From assembly GCF_003333305.1 (NCBI RefSeq), contig NZ_QOLD01000045.1, positions 1 through 64,000 on the forward strand: a stretch of DNA of 64,000 nucleotides, read 5' to 3'. Within the stretch, counting starts at the first letter, position 1. Every line of letters starts with the position of its first letter. Below the pieces are notes generated by a model. That model was not told where the DNA came from. It did not search any database and saw only the letters and a list, made by a program, of their open reading frames with translations. Both the position numbers and the translations under genes were made by a program. Positions 18,171 through 27,445 of the stretch are shown piece after piece. Source of the DNA: Candidatus Colwellia aromaticivorans (lineage in GTDB: Bacteria > Pseudomonadota > Gammaproteobacteria > Enterobacterales > Alteromonadaceae).

Positions 18171-18791
18171 ATGATTAGTCGCATGGAAAAAGCATTAACT
18201 TTAACGGAACAAAAACGTTTAGACATTTTAGTTGCAGCACAAGAAGAGTTTAAAGAAAAAGGATTTTTAGGTGCTAGCATGGACTCATTGGCAAAAAGAG
18301 CTGAAGTATCAAAACGTACTGTCTACAACCACTTTCCTAGTAAAGAGGATTTGTTTCATAATATTGTAAAACAGCTTTGTGACTCATTTAGTCAAGCCGT
18401 TAATATTGAATACCAAAGCAGTATTCCCCTTGATGAGCAATTACATATTGCTGCGATGAATGAACTTAAGCTATTAGGATCTGAATGCTTTCTCGATTTA
18501 AACCGTATTACTCTTGCTGAATTCATTCGTTCTCCAGAATTATCCTCGAGTACCTTAGAGCATTTAGGTCAACAAAAAAATGGCTTACATAATTGGATAA
18601 ACGATGCGATAAAAGATGGCAGATTAAAAGCGGTGGATGCTAATTATGCTACTCAACAATTCTTAGGATTGATTAAGGCCAATGCTTTTTGGCCACAATT
18701 ATTAAGGAAGCAAGACTTTCCATCATCAGAGCAACAACAAACAATTGCTGATGACGCAGTGTTAATGTTTTTAGCTCGTTATGAAAGATAG
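18171..18791 (+). CDS. TetR/AcrR-family repressor of the adjacent efflux pump
   Basis: The 206-residue protein has the TetR N-terminal DNA-binding domain: ILVAAQEEFKEKGFLGASMDSLAKRAEVSKRTVYNHFPSKEDLF at about residues 19-62, with the helix-turn-helix in the middle. The remaining helical domain is the ligand-binding part and is not diagnostic. It is divergent from the RND operon with two TetR-style operators in between, so it most likely represses the pump until a substrate binds. Start is uncertain: ATG 18171 or the ATG four codons later at 18183. Confidence 0.88.
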   Translation: MISRMEKALTLTEQKRLDILVAAQEEFKEKGFLGASMDSLAKRAEVSKRTVYNHFPSKEDLFHNIVKQLCDSFSQAVNIEYQSSIPLDEQLHIAAMNELKLLGSECFLDLNRITLAEFIRSPELSSSTLEHLGQQKNGLHNWINDAIKDGRLKAVDANYATQQFLGLIKANAFWPQLLRKQDFPSSEQQQTIADDAVLMFLARYER

Positions 18792-18862
18792 CATTTAAAC
18801 GAAAAAACCTTGATTTTTATAAGAGCTCTAAATAGCATTTACAATGCAGGCGACCTAAAGGG

Positions 18863-19288
18863 TCAGGGTTTAGGTGAGTTAACCTTACTATAAAGCCAGC
18901 TAACAATGTCTCTCCATGTTAATATTCCTACAGGCTTATTATCACTATTTATAACAGGAAGACAGGATACTCCCGTATCATGAAAAATTTTTATCGCTTC
19001 ACTAAAAGAGGTGAATTGTTTAATTGCGACTAATTTTTTAGACACTATTTGATGGACTCGCTTATTTAACATTGCTAAATCTTTCTCACTAGCTGTTGGT
19101 AATTCTAGATTAGAGTTTGTTGCTTTTAAATAATCTCTTTCTGAAATAACGGCTACAAGTCCATTATTGCTATCTGTAACCATTAAGTGATGAAATTTAT
19201 GTTTAATAAACAACTCTCTAACAATAGATAATCTTTCATCTAAATCTATACAAGTGACATTTTCACTCATTATTTCTTCAACTTTCAT
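18863..19288 (-). CDS. Two-CBS-domain protein
   Basis: The 141-residue protein consists of a CBS pair: first VEEIMSENVTCIDLDERLSIVRELFIKHKFHHLMVTDSNNGLVAVISERDYL (residues 2-54), second VSKKLVAIKQFTSFSEAIKIFHDTGVSCLPVINSDNKPVGILTWRDIV (about residues 84-131). CBS pairs bind adenine nucleotides or S-adenosylmethionine and regulate partners; as a stand-alone protein its partner is unknown. It has no visible operon partner; the TetR gene is convergent. Confidence 0.88.
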   Translation of the reverse strand: MKVEEIMSENVTCIDLDERLSIVRELFIKHKFHHLMVTDSNNGLVAVISERDYLKATNSNLELPTASEKDLAMLNKRVHQIVSKKLVAIKQFTSFSEAIKIFHDTGVSCLPVINSDNKPVGILTWRDIVSWLYSKVNSPKP

Positions 19289-19872
19289 ATTTTATTATCT
19301 ATTTTGATTATTTATAAAAATAAGCCTTGAAATTCAAAACTAAAAAGGAAACATATTATCTACCATTGCTGCTCCTAAGGGGATAATAAGCTTTTCAATA
19401 AATCATGTCAAAAATGCGAACAAAGTACTCTTTCTGCTATTTTGTCGACTAATTTATCTTTTCTTCTAGGTTTTTATTGTTGTTTTCATAGTAAAAAAAG
19501 AAAGTAACATAGAGCAATAGCTATCGAAACAAAACTAATTTTTCTGGCTAAATAGGGCACTTAGCGCCTTATGTTTTCAACTTTAATTTAGATTCATTGT
19601 ACCTAAAAGGCATCAGCTATTGGTTGTTCATTAGTTCTTCTGAACCGACGTAACAGTCGTTAGTATCAATGATTATCCTATGACTCATGCTCGCTAACAC
19701 CGGACATATAGACTATATTTAGTTTGTCTCAAATGAGTATGAACCTGCTAGCTGAAGAATTCAGGTTATCCTCTTCCAAAATTTCACATTAAATGTGATT
19801 CAGATTAAGATTTAGATTATTTTTATATAATATTATTGAAGTAATTATTTATTTGTATACCGAGAAAGTACG
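19289..19872. other. Long intergenic region, nothing recognised
   Basis: 584 AT-rich bases between the divergent CBS and receptor genes. I find no convincing reading frame, tRNA or strong repeat. The promoters of both flanking genes must lie here; the last 60 bases before 19873 are particularly AT-rich. Confidence 0.45.
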
Positions 19873-22368
19873 ATGAATTTTTTTAGAGGGGTTATATTGC
19901 AGCAAGCACTTCTATTTATCACAATGCTTTTCTTGCCTTTTATAATTATGGCACAGAGTACTAGTATCGAAAAAATTGGCCTACAACTAGGATGGAAACA
20001 TCAGTTTCAATACGCTGGTTTTTATATAGCAAAAGAATATGGATTTTATCAAGACGTTGACTTGGATGTTAGTATAAAAGAATTTGACCACTCAATTGAT
20101 ATTGTTAACGAAGTCGTTTCAGGGCAGGTAAATTTTGGCATAGGTAAATCATCATTGCTAATTGAAAGATACAATGGAAAGCCAGTAGTTGCGTTAGGCG
20201 CTTTATATCAGACTTCTCCTTCAGTTCTTGTTACGACCAATCCATCATTTAAATCTCTTAAAGACATTCGTGGAAAGAGAATAATGGTTACTGAAGATGC
20301 AGTACGATCAGCATCAATTACTTCGATGTTACTTTCTAACGGTATAAGTGGAAATGATTTTGTTCGACAAAAGCATTCATTTAACTACAACGATTTGATT
20401 AAAGGTAATACTGATGCAATGGCTTGCTATCTATCTAATGAGGTGTTTTATTTAGCAAAGAAAAACATTCCATATAAAATTTTTAATCCCAAAGACTATG
20501 GTTATTACTTCTATGGTGATATTTTATTTACATCAGAAAATGAAATAGTAAGTTCTCCCGAACGTGTCAGAAAATTTTATGCTGCTTCCAAAAAAGGCTG
20601 GTTGTGGGCTTTTGAAAATATTGAAAAAACGGCTCAATTAATTTATGAGAAGTATAATACGCAGAACAAATCTCTTGAAAGTCTAATTTATGAAGGCAAA
20701 GTCTTAAAGAAATTGGCCTTCATAAAAGGGATTGATTTTGGTCATATCAGCATAAACAAGTTTAATCACATTGCCGAGGTTTTTCGCCTTGGTAATATGT
20801 TAGATAAAGTGGGCTCATTGAATATGTTTGTGGACCCATTAAATTTGAATAGAACTCAAGTTAAAATAGGCGTACTTGCTACACGTGGCATTGAAGCCAC
20901 GCTAAAGCGTTGGACGCCGTTAACTAAATATCTAAATACTAAATTAGATAACTACTATTTCACTGTAGTGCCTTTAGACTTTGATCAACTTAGTGTGGAT
21001 ATTGCCAATAATAAAATAGATTTTTTCATTACTAATTCCCTATATTACGTGCAGTTAGAACATCTATACGGTGCTTCTCGTATTGCCACACTCTTAAATA
21101 ATGATAGTTCAACACTGGATAAGTTTAGCGAGTTCGGGGGAGTCATTTTTACAAAAGTTGATAATAAAAATATTAATCACATCGAAGATATTAAAGGAAA
21201 ATCATTTGCTGCAGTTGATAAACATTCTTTTGGTGGATGGATTATGGCTTATGAAGAATTTATCAACCATGGAATGACCCAAGATGATATTAAATTAACC
21301 TTTTTAAAAACGCATGACGCCGTCGTCGAAGCTGTTTTAAAAGGGGATGTTGAATCAGGTACTATACGGACAGACACACTTGAACGATTGGTTAATGAAG
21401 GTAAAATAAAACTGTCGGATATTAAAGTTATTAATTTAAAGTCTCATAAAGGTTTTCCTTACTTAGTTAGTACTCAGCTTTATCCAGAGTGGCCCTTTTC
21501 AAAACTCAAGCACACTCCAAATAAATTGGCTAATGAGGTTTTGTCTGCACTGCTCAACATTTCGCCTGTTCATAAAGTGTTCAAAGAAATTAAAGCTGAT
21601 GAATGGACTGTTCCACTCGATTATAGTGCTGTACATGGTCTCCTTAAGAAACTGCATATATCGCCTTATGAATTTAATGAAATCAATCTAGTTGATGTAT
21701 TCAAAAAATATACATTGATAATTTATGCTGTTACGCTTGGATTGATATTGCTAATTTTTAGAGTGGTATACATAAATAAACTCAATAAGACTTTAGATAG
21801 CTATAATTTCATATTAGATAAAGAGGTAAAAGAAAGAACGATTAATTTGGAAAAAGCAAATAAAAGACTTAAAATTTTGGCCAAAACTGATCCACTCACA
21901 GGTATCAATAATAGAGGCTATTTTTTTAGTCAAGCAAACAAATATTTTAATATTGCTATTCGAAATAAAACACCATTGCATCAACTCATGCTTGATTTGG
22001 ATTTCTTCAAAGATATTAACGATAAATATGGTCATCATGCCGGGGATTTAGTACTGAAAGAGTTTACTCAAACCATAGAAAAAACGTTAAGAAACAGTGA
22101 TTTATTTGGACGTATAGGTGGTGAAGAATTTTCTATTATCCTACAAGATACAAGTATTGAAGGTGCTAAATTATTTGCCGAACGTATAATAGAAAATGTT
22201 GAAAATTTACAAATAATATCTGCTAATGAAGTCATAAAAATAACGGTAAGTGTTGGTCTGGTAACCTTGAAGGATGAAGATAGTATTCATGAACTACTAA
22301 AAAAAGCTGATGTGGCATTATATAAAGCTAAAACTAGTGGCAGAAACCAATATGTTTATATGAATTAA
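19873..22368 (+). CDS. Membrane diguanylate cyclase with two periplasmic binding domains
   Basis: An 831-residue receptor. After a signal peptide (residues 1-27) comes an NMT1/THI5-like substrate-binding domain (about 33-250: GLQLGWKHQFQYAGFYIAKEYG), then a second binding-protein domain of PhnD-like type (about 325-590: KIGVLATRGIEATLKRWTPL...YLNTKL), a transmembrane helix (about 613-635), a coiled coil (about 640-670) and a GGDEF domain ending the protein. The active site is GGEEF (about 749-753) and the inhibitory-site motif RNSD precedes it, so it should make cyclic di-GMP and sense its own product. The ligands, perhaps pyrimidine-like or phosphonate-like compounds, are not known. It is a single-gene unit. 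Confidence 0.9.
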   Translation: MNFFRGVILQQALLFITMLFLPFIIMAQSTSIEKIGLQLGWKHQFQYAGFYIAKEYGFYQDVDLDVSIKEFDHSIDIVNEVVSGQVNFGIGKSSLLIERYNGKPVVALGALYQTSPSVLVTTNPSFKSLKDIRGKRIMVTEDAVRSASITSMLLSNGISGNDFVRQKHSFNYNDLIKGNTDAMACYLSNEVFYLAKKNIPYKIFNPKDYGYYFYGDILFTSENEIVSSPERVRKFYAASKKGWLWAFENIEKTAQLIYEKYNTQNKSLESLIYEGKVLKKLAFIKGIDFGHISINKFNHIAEVFRLGNMLDKVGSLNMFVDPLNLNRTQVKIGVLATRGIEATLKRWTPLTKYLNTKLDNYYFTVVPLDFDQLSVDIANNKIDFFITNSLYYVQLEHLYGASRIATLLNNDSSTLDKFSEFGGVIFTKVDNKNINHIEDIKGKSFAAVDKHSFGGWIMAYEEFINHGMTQDDIKLTFLKTHDAVVEAVLKGDVESGTIRTDTLERLVNEGKIKLSDIKVINLKSHKGFPYLVSTQLYPEWPFSKLKHTPNKLANEVLSALLNISPVHKVFKEIKADEWTVPLDYSAVHGLLKKLHISPYEFNEINLVDVFKKYTLIIYAVTLGLILLIFRVVYINKLNKTLDSYNFILDKEVKERTINLEKANKRLKILAKTDPLTGINNRGYFFSQANKYFNIAIRNKTPLHQLMLDLDFFKDINDKYGHHAGDLVLKEFTQTIEKTLRNSDLFGRIGGEEFSIILQDTSIEGAKLFAERIIENVENLQIISANEVIKITVSVGLVTLKDEDSIHELLKKADVALYKAKTSGRNQYVYMN

Positions 22369-22759
22369 TTCGAACTTTAGCATAGGCTAATCCCCCTACG
22401 TTAGACATAGTTTTACCTCATGACTTCATCATTAGGTGAAAAGCATGATGAAAGAATTTAGTGTACCTTTTAAGTTAAATAATATATTTCTATTACAGTA
22501 GATATTCGACTTTTGATCCCGGTGAATTATAGATGCGTTATCGCTTAGCTGTGTATCTATGAAGACCCTCTGCTCACATAATTATTTCTATTTCTTCATA
22601 AGTACCTCGACTGATCGCAGTTGGCCTAAAGTGGGTATTCTATTAGTTTCCAAAACTGCTGGTTAGAGCTGTGATTTCAAATGGTCAGTGCAACCTAGGA
22701 AGTTACCTCACTTTTTAAGGTATTTCAGGTTTATAGCAAGGGCTGCCATTTTAATATGC
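22369..22759. other. Gene-free stretch after the cyclase gene
   Basis: No intact gene. The region carries several stop-rich frames and no tRNA. It precedes the decayed small gene at 22760-22927 (read leftward), so part of it is the 3' flank of that remnant. Confidence 0.45.
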
Positions 22760-22927
22760 TTATTGGTAATCATCATTTTCTTCAACATATTTCATAGCTG
22801 ACTTAATTGAGCCAAAGTAACAGACCAACATCTTAAGGCGCTTATCTTTTACATGCTAAAGGGTGTCTTGATGCAGAATATCTAGCCATGTTTTGACTAA
22901 TGCCCACGGTGGAAGTTGCTGATTCAT
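22760..22927 (-). pseudogene. Small gene with an internal stop
   Basis: On the minus strand, AAGGATGATTAT precedes ATG 22927, and the frame reads MNQQLPPWALVKTWLDILHQDTL, then TAG, then HVKDKRLKMLVCYFGSIKSA and ends EENDDYQ at 22760. The two halves look like one helical protein of 55 residues broken by one nonsense codon. The composition (PPWALVKTWL, then a KRLKML helix) looks protein-like rather than random. Family not recognised. Confidence 0.45.
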
Positions 22928-23080
22928 ATAATCATCCTTGAATTTATTGAGTTACGGTATAACATTAGATGATGATAAAAGAACGAACCAATTACTTTTA
23001 TCGTATATGGCAACAGTTGCTTATGTGACAGATATCACAAGTGATCACTTATAAAATGCAGTAGGAAGGTTGAATTAGTT

Positions 23081-23254
23081 ATGTCTGAGAAAGCAATTAA
23101 ATTCGAATTTGAAAAGCACAATAAAAATAGTATTCGATATAAAGAAGTACCTGAAAACGGTATGCCACCTGTTTTAGGATCTATCTACGTGCAAAAATGG
23201 TTTGCGGGTGATAGTAAAAATATTGAAGTGACGATTAAGACAAAAGTGAAATGA
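23081..23254 (+). CDS. Small conserved-looking protein overlapping the deformylase gene
   Basis: A 57-residue frame starts ATG 23081, preceded by GTAGGAAGGT, and ends TGA 23252-23254, overlapping the ATG of the deformylase gene by four bases (ATGA). The overlap and the ribosome binding site indicate a real gene with translational coupling. The protein is mixed in charge with no signal or membrane helix; it contains GMPPVLGSIYVQKWFAG, which looks like a beta-hairpin. I do not know its function. Confidence 0.7.
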   Translation: MSEKAIKFEFEKHNKNSIRYKEVPENGMPPVLGSIYVQKWFAGDSKNIEVTIKTKVK

Positions 23255-23787
23255 ATCAATCTAAAAGCAGTACGTATTCCATTGCTCAATTAGGTAATGC
23301 AGTATTAAGACAAAAAGCGGCTGAGGTTCAAAATATACTTGCCGATGAATGCCAGAAAATAATTAGTCAAATGATGTTGGCGGTATCAGAAGCTGGTGGT
23401 GTAGGTATTGCCGCGCCACAAATTCATCACAGTGTGCGTATTTTTATTATGTGTTCTAAACCTAATACTCGTTATCCAGACGCACCATTAATGGCACCAA
23501 CAGCGATCATTAATCCTGAAATATTACATTATTCTAGTGATAAAGTTAAAGGCTGGGAAGGTTGTTTAAGTGTGCCTAGTATGCGCGGCTTAGTGCCAAG
23601 GCATAGTCAGATCGATGTACGTTATTTTGACCAACAAGGTAACGAGCAGAAAAAAGAATTAACGGGGTTTATTGCCCGTATCTTCCAGCATGAATTAGAC
23701 CATTTGAACGGATTAACTTTTATCGACCAATTAGAATCGACGAAAGATTTGATCAGTGAATTTGAATGGTATCAGCAGTTCGCTTAA
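23251..23787 (+). CDS. def: Peptide deformylase (second type)
   Basis: The 178-residue protein has the three deformylase motifs: GVGIAAPQ at about residues 50-57 (usual GxGLAAPQ), EGCLSVP at about 106-112 with the metal-binding Cys, and QHELDHLNG at about 149-157 with the HExxH metal site. It removes the formyl group from nascent proteins. The divergence of motif 1 and the location away from fmt suggest an accessory paralogue rather than the housekeeping copy. It is coupled to the small upstream gene by an ATGA overlap. Confidence 0.92.
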   Translation: MNQSKSSTYSIAQLGNAVLRQKAAEVQNILADECQKIISQMMLAVSEAGGVGIAAPQIHHSVRIFIMCSKPNTRYPDAPLMAPTAIINPEILHYSSDKVKGWEGCLSVPSMRGLVPRHSQIDVRYFDQQGNEQKKELTGFIARIFQHELDHLNGLTFIDQLESTKDLISEFEWYQQFA

Positions 23788-23973
23788 ATCATCTGTGTAC
23801 GCTTTTATTAGTTTGGGCTAAGTAGTTATATTAATTGAGTGACTTTAGAGCCTAAATATACACAAAGCATCATGATTAATTTGTTTATTGCTGACGTTAT
23901 ATTTAAGTACTGTTAGGCTGATTATCAGGTCTACAGCTCTAGCAGCTAAATAAAAACCCCTAGGAATTTAATT

Positions 23974-26160
23974 GTGATGAAAAATAATTATGTGATATTA
24001 ATCTTGTCTATTAGCTTAATGTTATGCCTAATTAGTGAAAGCTTTGCTAGCAATATCTCTGCTGGCGGTCAAACTGAACAGGCATGTATCAGTTGTCATA
24101 ATGATACTGTGCAAGCGTGGCAAAGCTCGGATCATGCCAAATCGATGGCATTACCAAATAAACACTCAGTATTAGCTAATTTCAATAATGTTAATGTTGA
24201 ACATTATGGCCAAAAAGCCTATTTTTTTATTAAAAATAATCAGTATCAGGTGACAATTTCTTATGACGATAATATTGATAATTACCCAATCAAGTACACC
24301 TTTGGTCATTTCCCCTTACAACAATATTTAGTTGAAACTGAAAACGGTAAGCTGCAAGTATTACCCTTTGCTTGGGATGCGAGAGCAAAAGCTGATGGCG
24401 GTCAGCGCTGGTATCATAACTACAGTCATGAAGAAATAAGACCTGAAGACAGGTTACATTGGCGTCAACCGTTACAAAATTGGAATGGTATGTGCGCTGA
24501 TTGTCATTCTGATGGCCTAAAAAGAAACTACAATGCTGACAATAATAGCTTTAACAGTAAGTTTGATAATATCAACGTAGGTTGTTTGTCATGTCATGGC
24601 GATATGTCTGAACATGTACAGCAAAGTACATCGCGAAATGTCGCAAATGACATAACCTCAGCCCAACATCCAACCGGGCAATGGTTGCGTGGTGCTAAAG
24701 ATAAAACTGCCCATTGGCAAGGTGAAAAACGTGATAATAGCTTTATGGATAACTGTTTTTCCTGTCATGCTTTACGCTCGCCTTTAACGGATGGCATTAC
24801 CGCTAATACGCCATTTTTAGATCAATTTATGCCGCAGTTACCTTCAGCGCCAGCATACTTTGTCGATGGACAAATAAAAGAAGAAGTGTATGTTTATGGC
24901 TCTTTTTTACAAAGTAAAATGTATGGCAAGGGAGTGAATTGTTTAGATTGTCATGACAAACATACGATGAAATTGAAAATTGAAGGTAATGGATTATGTT
25001 TGCAGTGTCATGGCTCTGAAGTATACAACGCAAAACCTCACCACCAACATCAAGAGGCTTCTACCGGAGCCCAATGTGTTAACTGTCATATGCCAACTAA
25101 AAGATACATGGGCGTTGACGACAGACGCGATCATAGCTTTAAAATTCCAAGGCCAGACTTATCATCACAATTTAATACGCCTAATGCTTGTACCCAGTGT
25201 CATGATAATAAAAGTAACCAGTGGGCAAGTGATAATTTAGAAAAATGGCATGGTAAGCCAAAAACGTTATTACAGAGTAAGCAGTTCTTAATGGCATTAA
25301 ATAATGGCCAAGCAATTAAGCTTGAAGATCACTTAAGTATTATTGCGGATACTAAACTTGATGTTATTAGCCGCGCTAGTGCTCTACAAATGCTTAGCTT
25401 TACCACACAAACAATTACTATTGAGATCTTAAAACCTTATTTAGAACATCAAGAAAATTTACTTAGGCTTAGCGCTGCAAATGCTGCGCTATTATTAACG
25501 CCAGAGGCAAGAGTTTTACATCTTAGTCCGTTATTAACAGATAAATACAAAGCCGTTCGCGTAGCTGCAGCAAGAAGCCTAGTAACCAGTAAAGTAACTG
25601 CTAACGATCAGCAAGCTTTTAATAATGCACTTTCTGAGTTATTTAACGGGAATGACATTAGCAGTTGGCGCGGTGAGGGCAGAGCTAACCAAGGTAGTTT
25701 AGCGATAGAAAATAATAACTTATTAGCTGCTGAAAAAGCTTTTCAAGGAGCAATAAAAGTTGAACCCTACTTTGAGATAGGCTTTATCAACTTAGCCGAT
25801 GTCTATCGAATTCAACAACAGCCGGAACAAGCAGAAGTAGTTTTAGTTAATGGGATGAAGAACTTACCGAAATCATCAGCCATTAAATACGCTTATGGTT
25901 TACATTTGGTTCGTCAGAAAAATCTTGCTAAAGCCGTTGTTTTGTTTGAAGAAGCAATGTTGTTATCCGCTGACAATGCGCAATATGCCTATACCTTTAT
26001 ATTAGCAATGGACGGAACAGGGCAGAGCACACAAGCGTTAAGCCAACTGAAACTGCTCATCGTAAATTATCCAGATAAAACACAATTGCGAGAGCTTGGT
26101 TTGTATCTATCGCAAAAGTTAAATAATAAAGCTGATTATGACTGGTTCATGACGTTCTGA
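23974..26160 (+). CDS. Octaheme cytochrome c with HEAT/TPR C-terminus
   Basis: The 728-residue exported protein has a signal peptide (residues 1-25) and eight CXXCH heme sites between about residue 38 (CISCH) and residue 409 (CTQCH): CISCH, CADCH, CLSCH, CFSCH, CLDCH, CLQCH, CVNCH and CTQCH. After them come HEAT-like helices (about 450-560) and TPR repeats (about 570-700: LAAEKAFQGAIKVEPYFEIGFINLADVYRIQQQPEQAE). It is expected in the periplasm as an electron carrier or reductase with a scaffold end. The start may be GTG 23974, nearer to AGGA, or ATG 23977. It has no obvious partner genes beside it, so the acceptor is unknown. Confidence 0.9.
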   Translation: MMKNNYVILILSISLMLCLISESFASNISAGGQTEQACISCHNDTVQAWQSSDHAKSMALPNKHSVLANFNNVNVEHYGQKAYFFIKNNQYQVTISYDDNIDNYPIKYTFGHFPLQQYLVETENGKLQVLPFAWDARAKADGGQRWYHNYSHEEIRPEDRLHWRQPLQNWNGMCADCHSDGLKRNYNADNNSFNSKFDNINVGCLSCHGDMSEHVQQSTSRNVANDITSAQHPTGQWLRGAKDKTAHWQGEKRDNSFMDNCFSCHALRSPLTDGITANTPFLDQFMPQLPSAPAYFVDGQIKEEVYVYGSFLQSKMYGKGVNCLDCHDKHTMKLKIEGNGLCLQCHGSEVYNAKPHHQHQEASTGAQCVNCHMPTKRYMGVDDRRDHSFKIPRPDLSSQFNTPNACTQCHDNKSNQWASDNLEKWHGKPKTLLQSKQFLMALNNGQAIKLEDHLSIIADTKLDVISRASALQMLSFTTQTITIEILKPYLEHQENLLRLSAANAALLLTPEARVLHLSPLLTDKYKAVRVAAARSLVTSKVTANDQQAFNNALSELFNGNDISSWRGEGRANQGSLAIENNNLLAAEKAFQGAIKVEPYFEIGFINLADVYRIQQQPEQAEVVLVNGMKNLPKSSAIKYAYGLHLVRQKNLAKAVVLFEEAMLLSADNAQYAYTFILAMDGTGQSTQALSQLKLLIVNYPDKTQLRELGLYLSQKLNNKADYDWFMTF

Positions 26161-26358
26161 TTGTTTTTCTAAGTCGCTGCACGGCACTTAGTGAGATAGA
26201 GCTTTATCCTTAATTTGGATTATCTACTCGCATAGTCAACCTTACTATGTTGATAAAAGTAGGTTAGTTTGAGGCTAAAATTGTCTTAATGGAAATTAAG
26301 AACGTCAGATATCTCCAGACTTTACTTGCGTTAATATTGAGCGGAGTCTAAGTTTATT

Positions 26359-27270
26359 TTAGGACATTTTTCTACTTATTTGGCTAGTAAAATACTCTTT
26401 CAAAAAATTAAGCAGTAACCTAAGTTTTTTAGAGTTGGCTGTGCCCGGCGGGAAAACGCCATAAACATTTATATCGTTAAAGACATAGTCATTAAGTACC
26501 GTTTCTAAGGTGCCAGCCTTTATTTTTGGCCAAGCATCGTAAGTAGGAATACGGGCTAAGCCATGTCCAGCTTCAACAAATGCGGTACGTGCAGCCGCAT
26601 TATTAGTACTAATACTTCCTTTGGTGGCAATACTGAATGATCGACTGCCTTTCTTTAGGGTTAAAACCCCTGAAGTCAATTTGTAGATCACCCATTGATG
26701 TTCACCTAAATCCGCAGGTTTAGCTGGACGTCCATATTGAAGAAAGTACTCAGGGGCACCACAAAGACACGTTTCTAGGGTGGCAAGTTTAGTTGCTTGT
26801 AAACCTGAGTCAGGTAATGGTGCACCACGGATCGCTAAGTCTATTCCCTCTTTCATAATGTTCACCACTTCATCAGTCAACATAACATCAAGCTCAATTT
26901 TGGGGTAGATTTTCTTAAACTCATTTAGTGCTGGCACAACAGTCTGCAAACCAACATTTACCGGACAGGTTATTTTAAGTAATCCGATGGGCTCATTTTT
27001 AAAGTTTTCAATTTGCTGGTTGGCGACACTCGCTTGCTCGGCAATAACGCGACAGCGTTCAAAATAGGCTTGTCCTGCTTCAGTAAGATTAATAGAACGC
27101 GTTGAACGATTAAGCAGTTTTACCTCAAGTTGTGCTTCTAGCTTTTTCAGGTGATAACTGACTACCGCTCGAGATAGCCCTAAATGTTTCGCTGCCGCGC
27201 TTAAGCTTCCTTGTTCAATGACTTGAGCAAAAACAACCATACTCTTGAGTCGTTCAAATGAAACATTCAT
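26359..27270 (-). CDS. LysR-family transcriptional regulator
   Basis: The 303-residue protein has a LysR winged helix-turn-helix (QVIEQGSLSAAAKHLGLSRAVVSYHLKKLEAQLEVKLLNRSTRSINLTEAG, about residues 16-67) and a C-terminal periplasmic-binding-like effector domain with LLKITCPVNVGLQTVVPAL. It resembles the many LysR regulators placed divergently from the genes they control. Here the divergent neighbour is the DJ-1/PfpI protein gene, 175 bases away, so that gene is its probable target. The inducer cannot be told. Confidence 0.9.
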   Translation of the reverse strand: MNVSFERLKSMVVFAQVIEQGSLSAAAKHLGLSRAVVSYHLKKLEAQLEVKLLNRSTRSINLTEAGQAYFERCRVIAEQASVANQQIENFKNEPIGLLKITCPVNVGLQTVVPALNEFKKIYPKIELDVMLTDEVVNIMKEGIDLAIRGAPLPDSGLQATKLATLETCLCGAPEYFLQYGRPAKPADLGEHQWVIYKLTSGVLTLKKGSRSFSIATKGSISTNNAAARTAFVEAGHGLARIPTYDAWPKIKAGTLETVLNDYVFNDINVYGVFPPGTANSKKLRLLLNFLKEYFTSQISRKMS

Positions 27271-27445
27271 AACACTACCTAGTAATTAGAAATACATGTC
27301 CAAGTAATCATTGTATCAATTATTAGTACAATGTTGTCAGTTTTATCTGCATTGTTCATTTGGATTTCTACACTTATACTAGCTTTATTGAAAATGAACA
27401 CACTCTCAAACGCACTTATACTAACTTCTACAGATAAATGGATGA

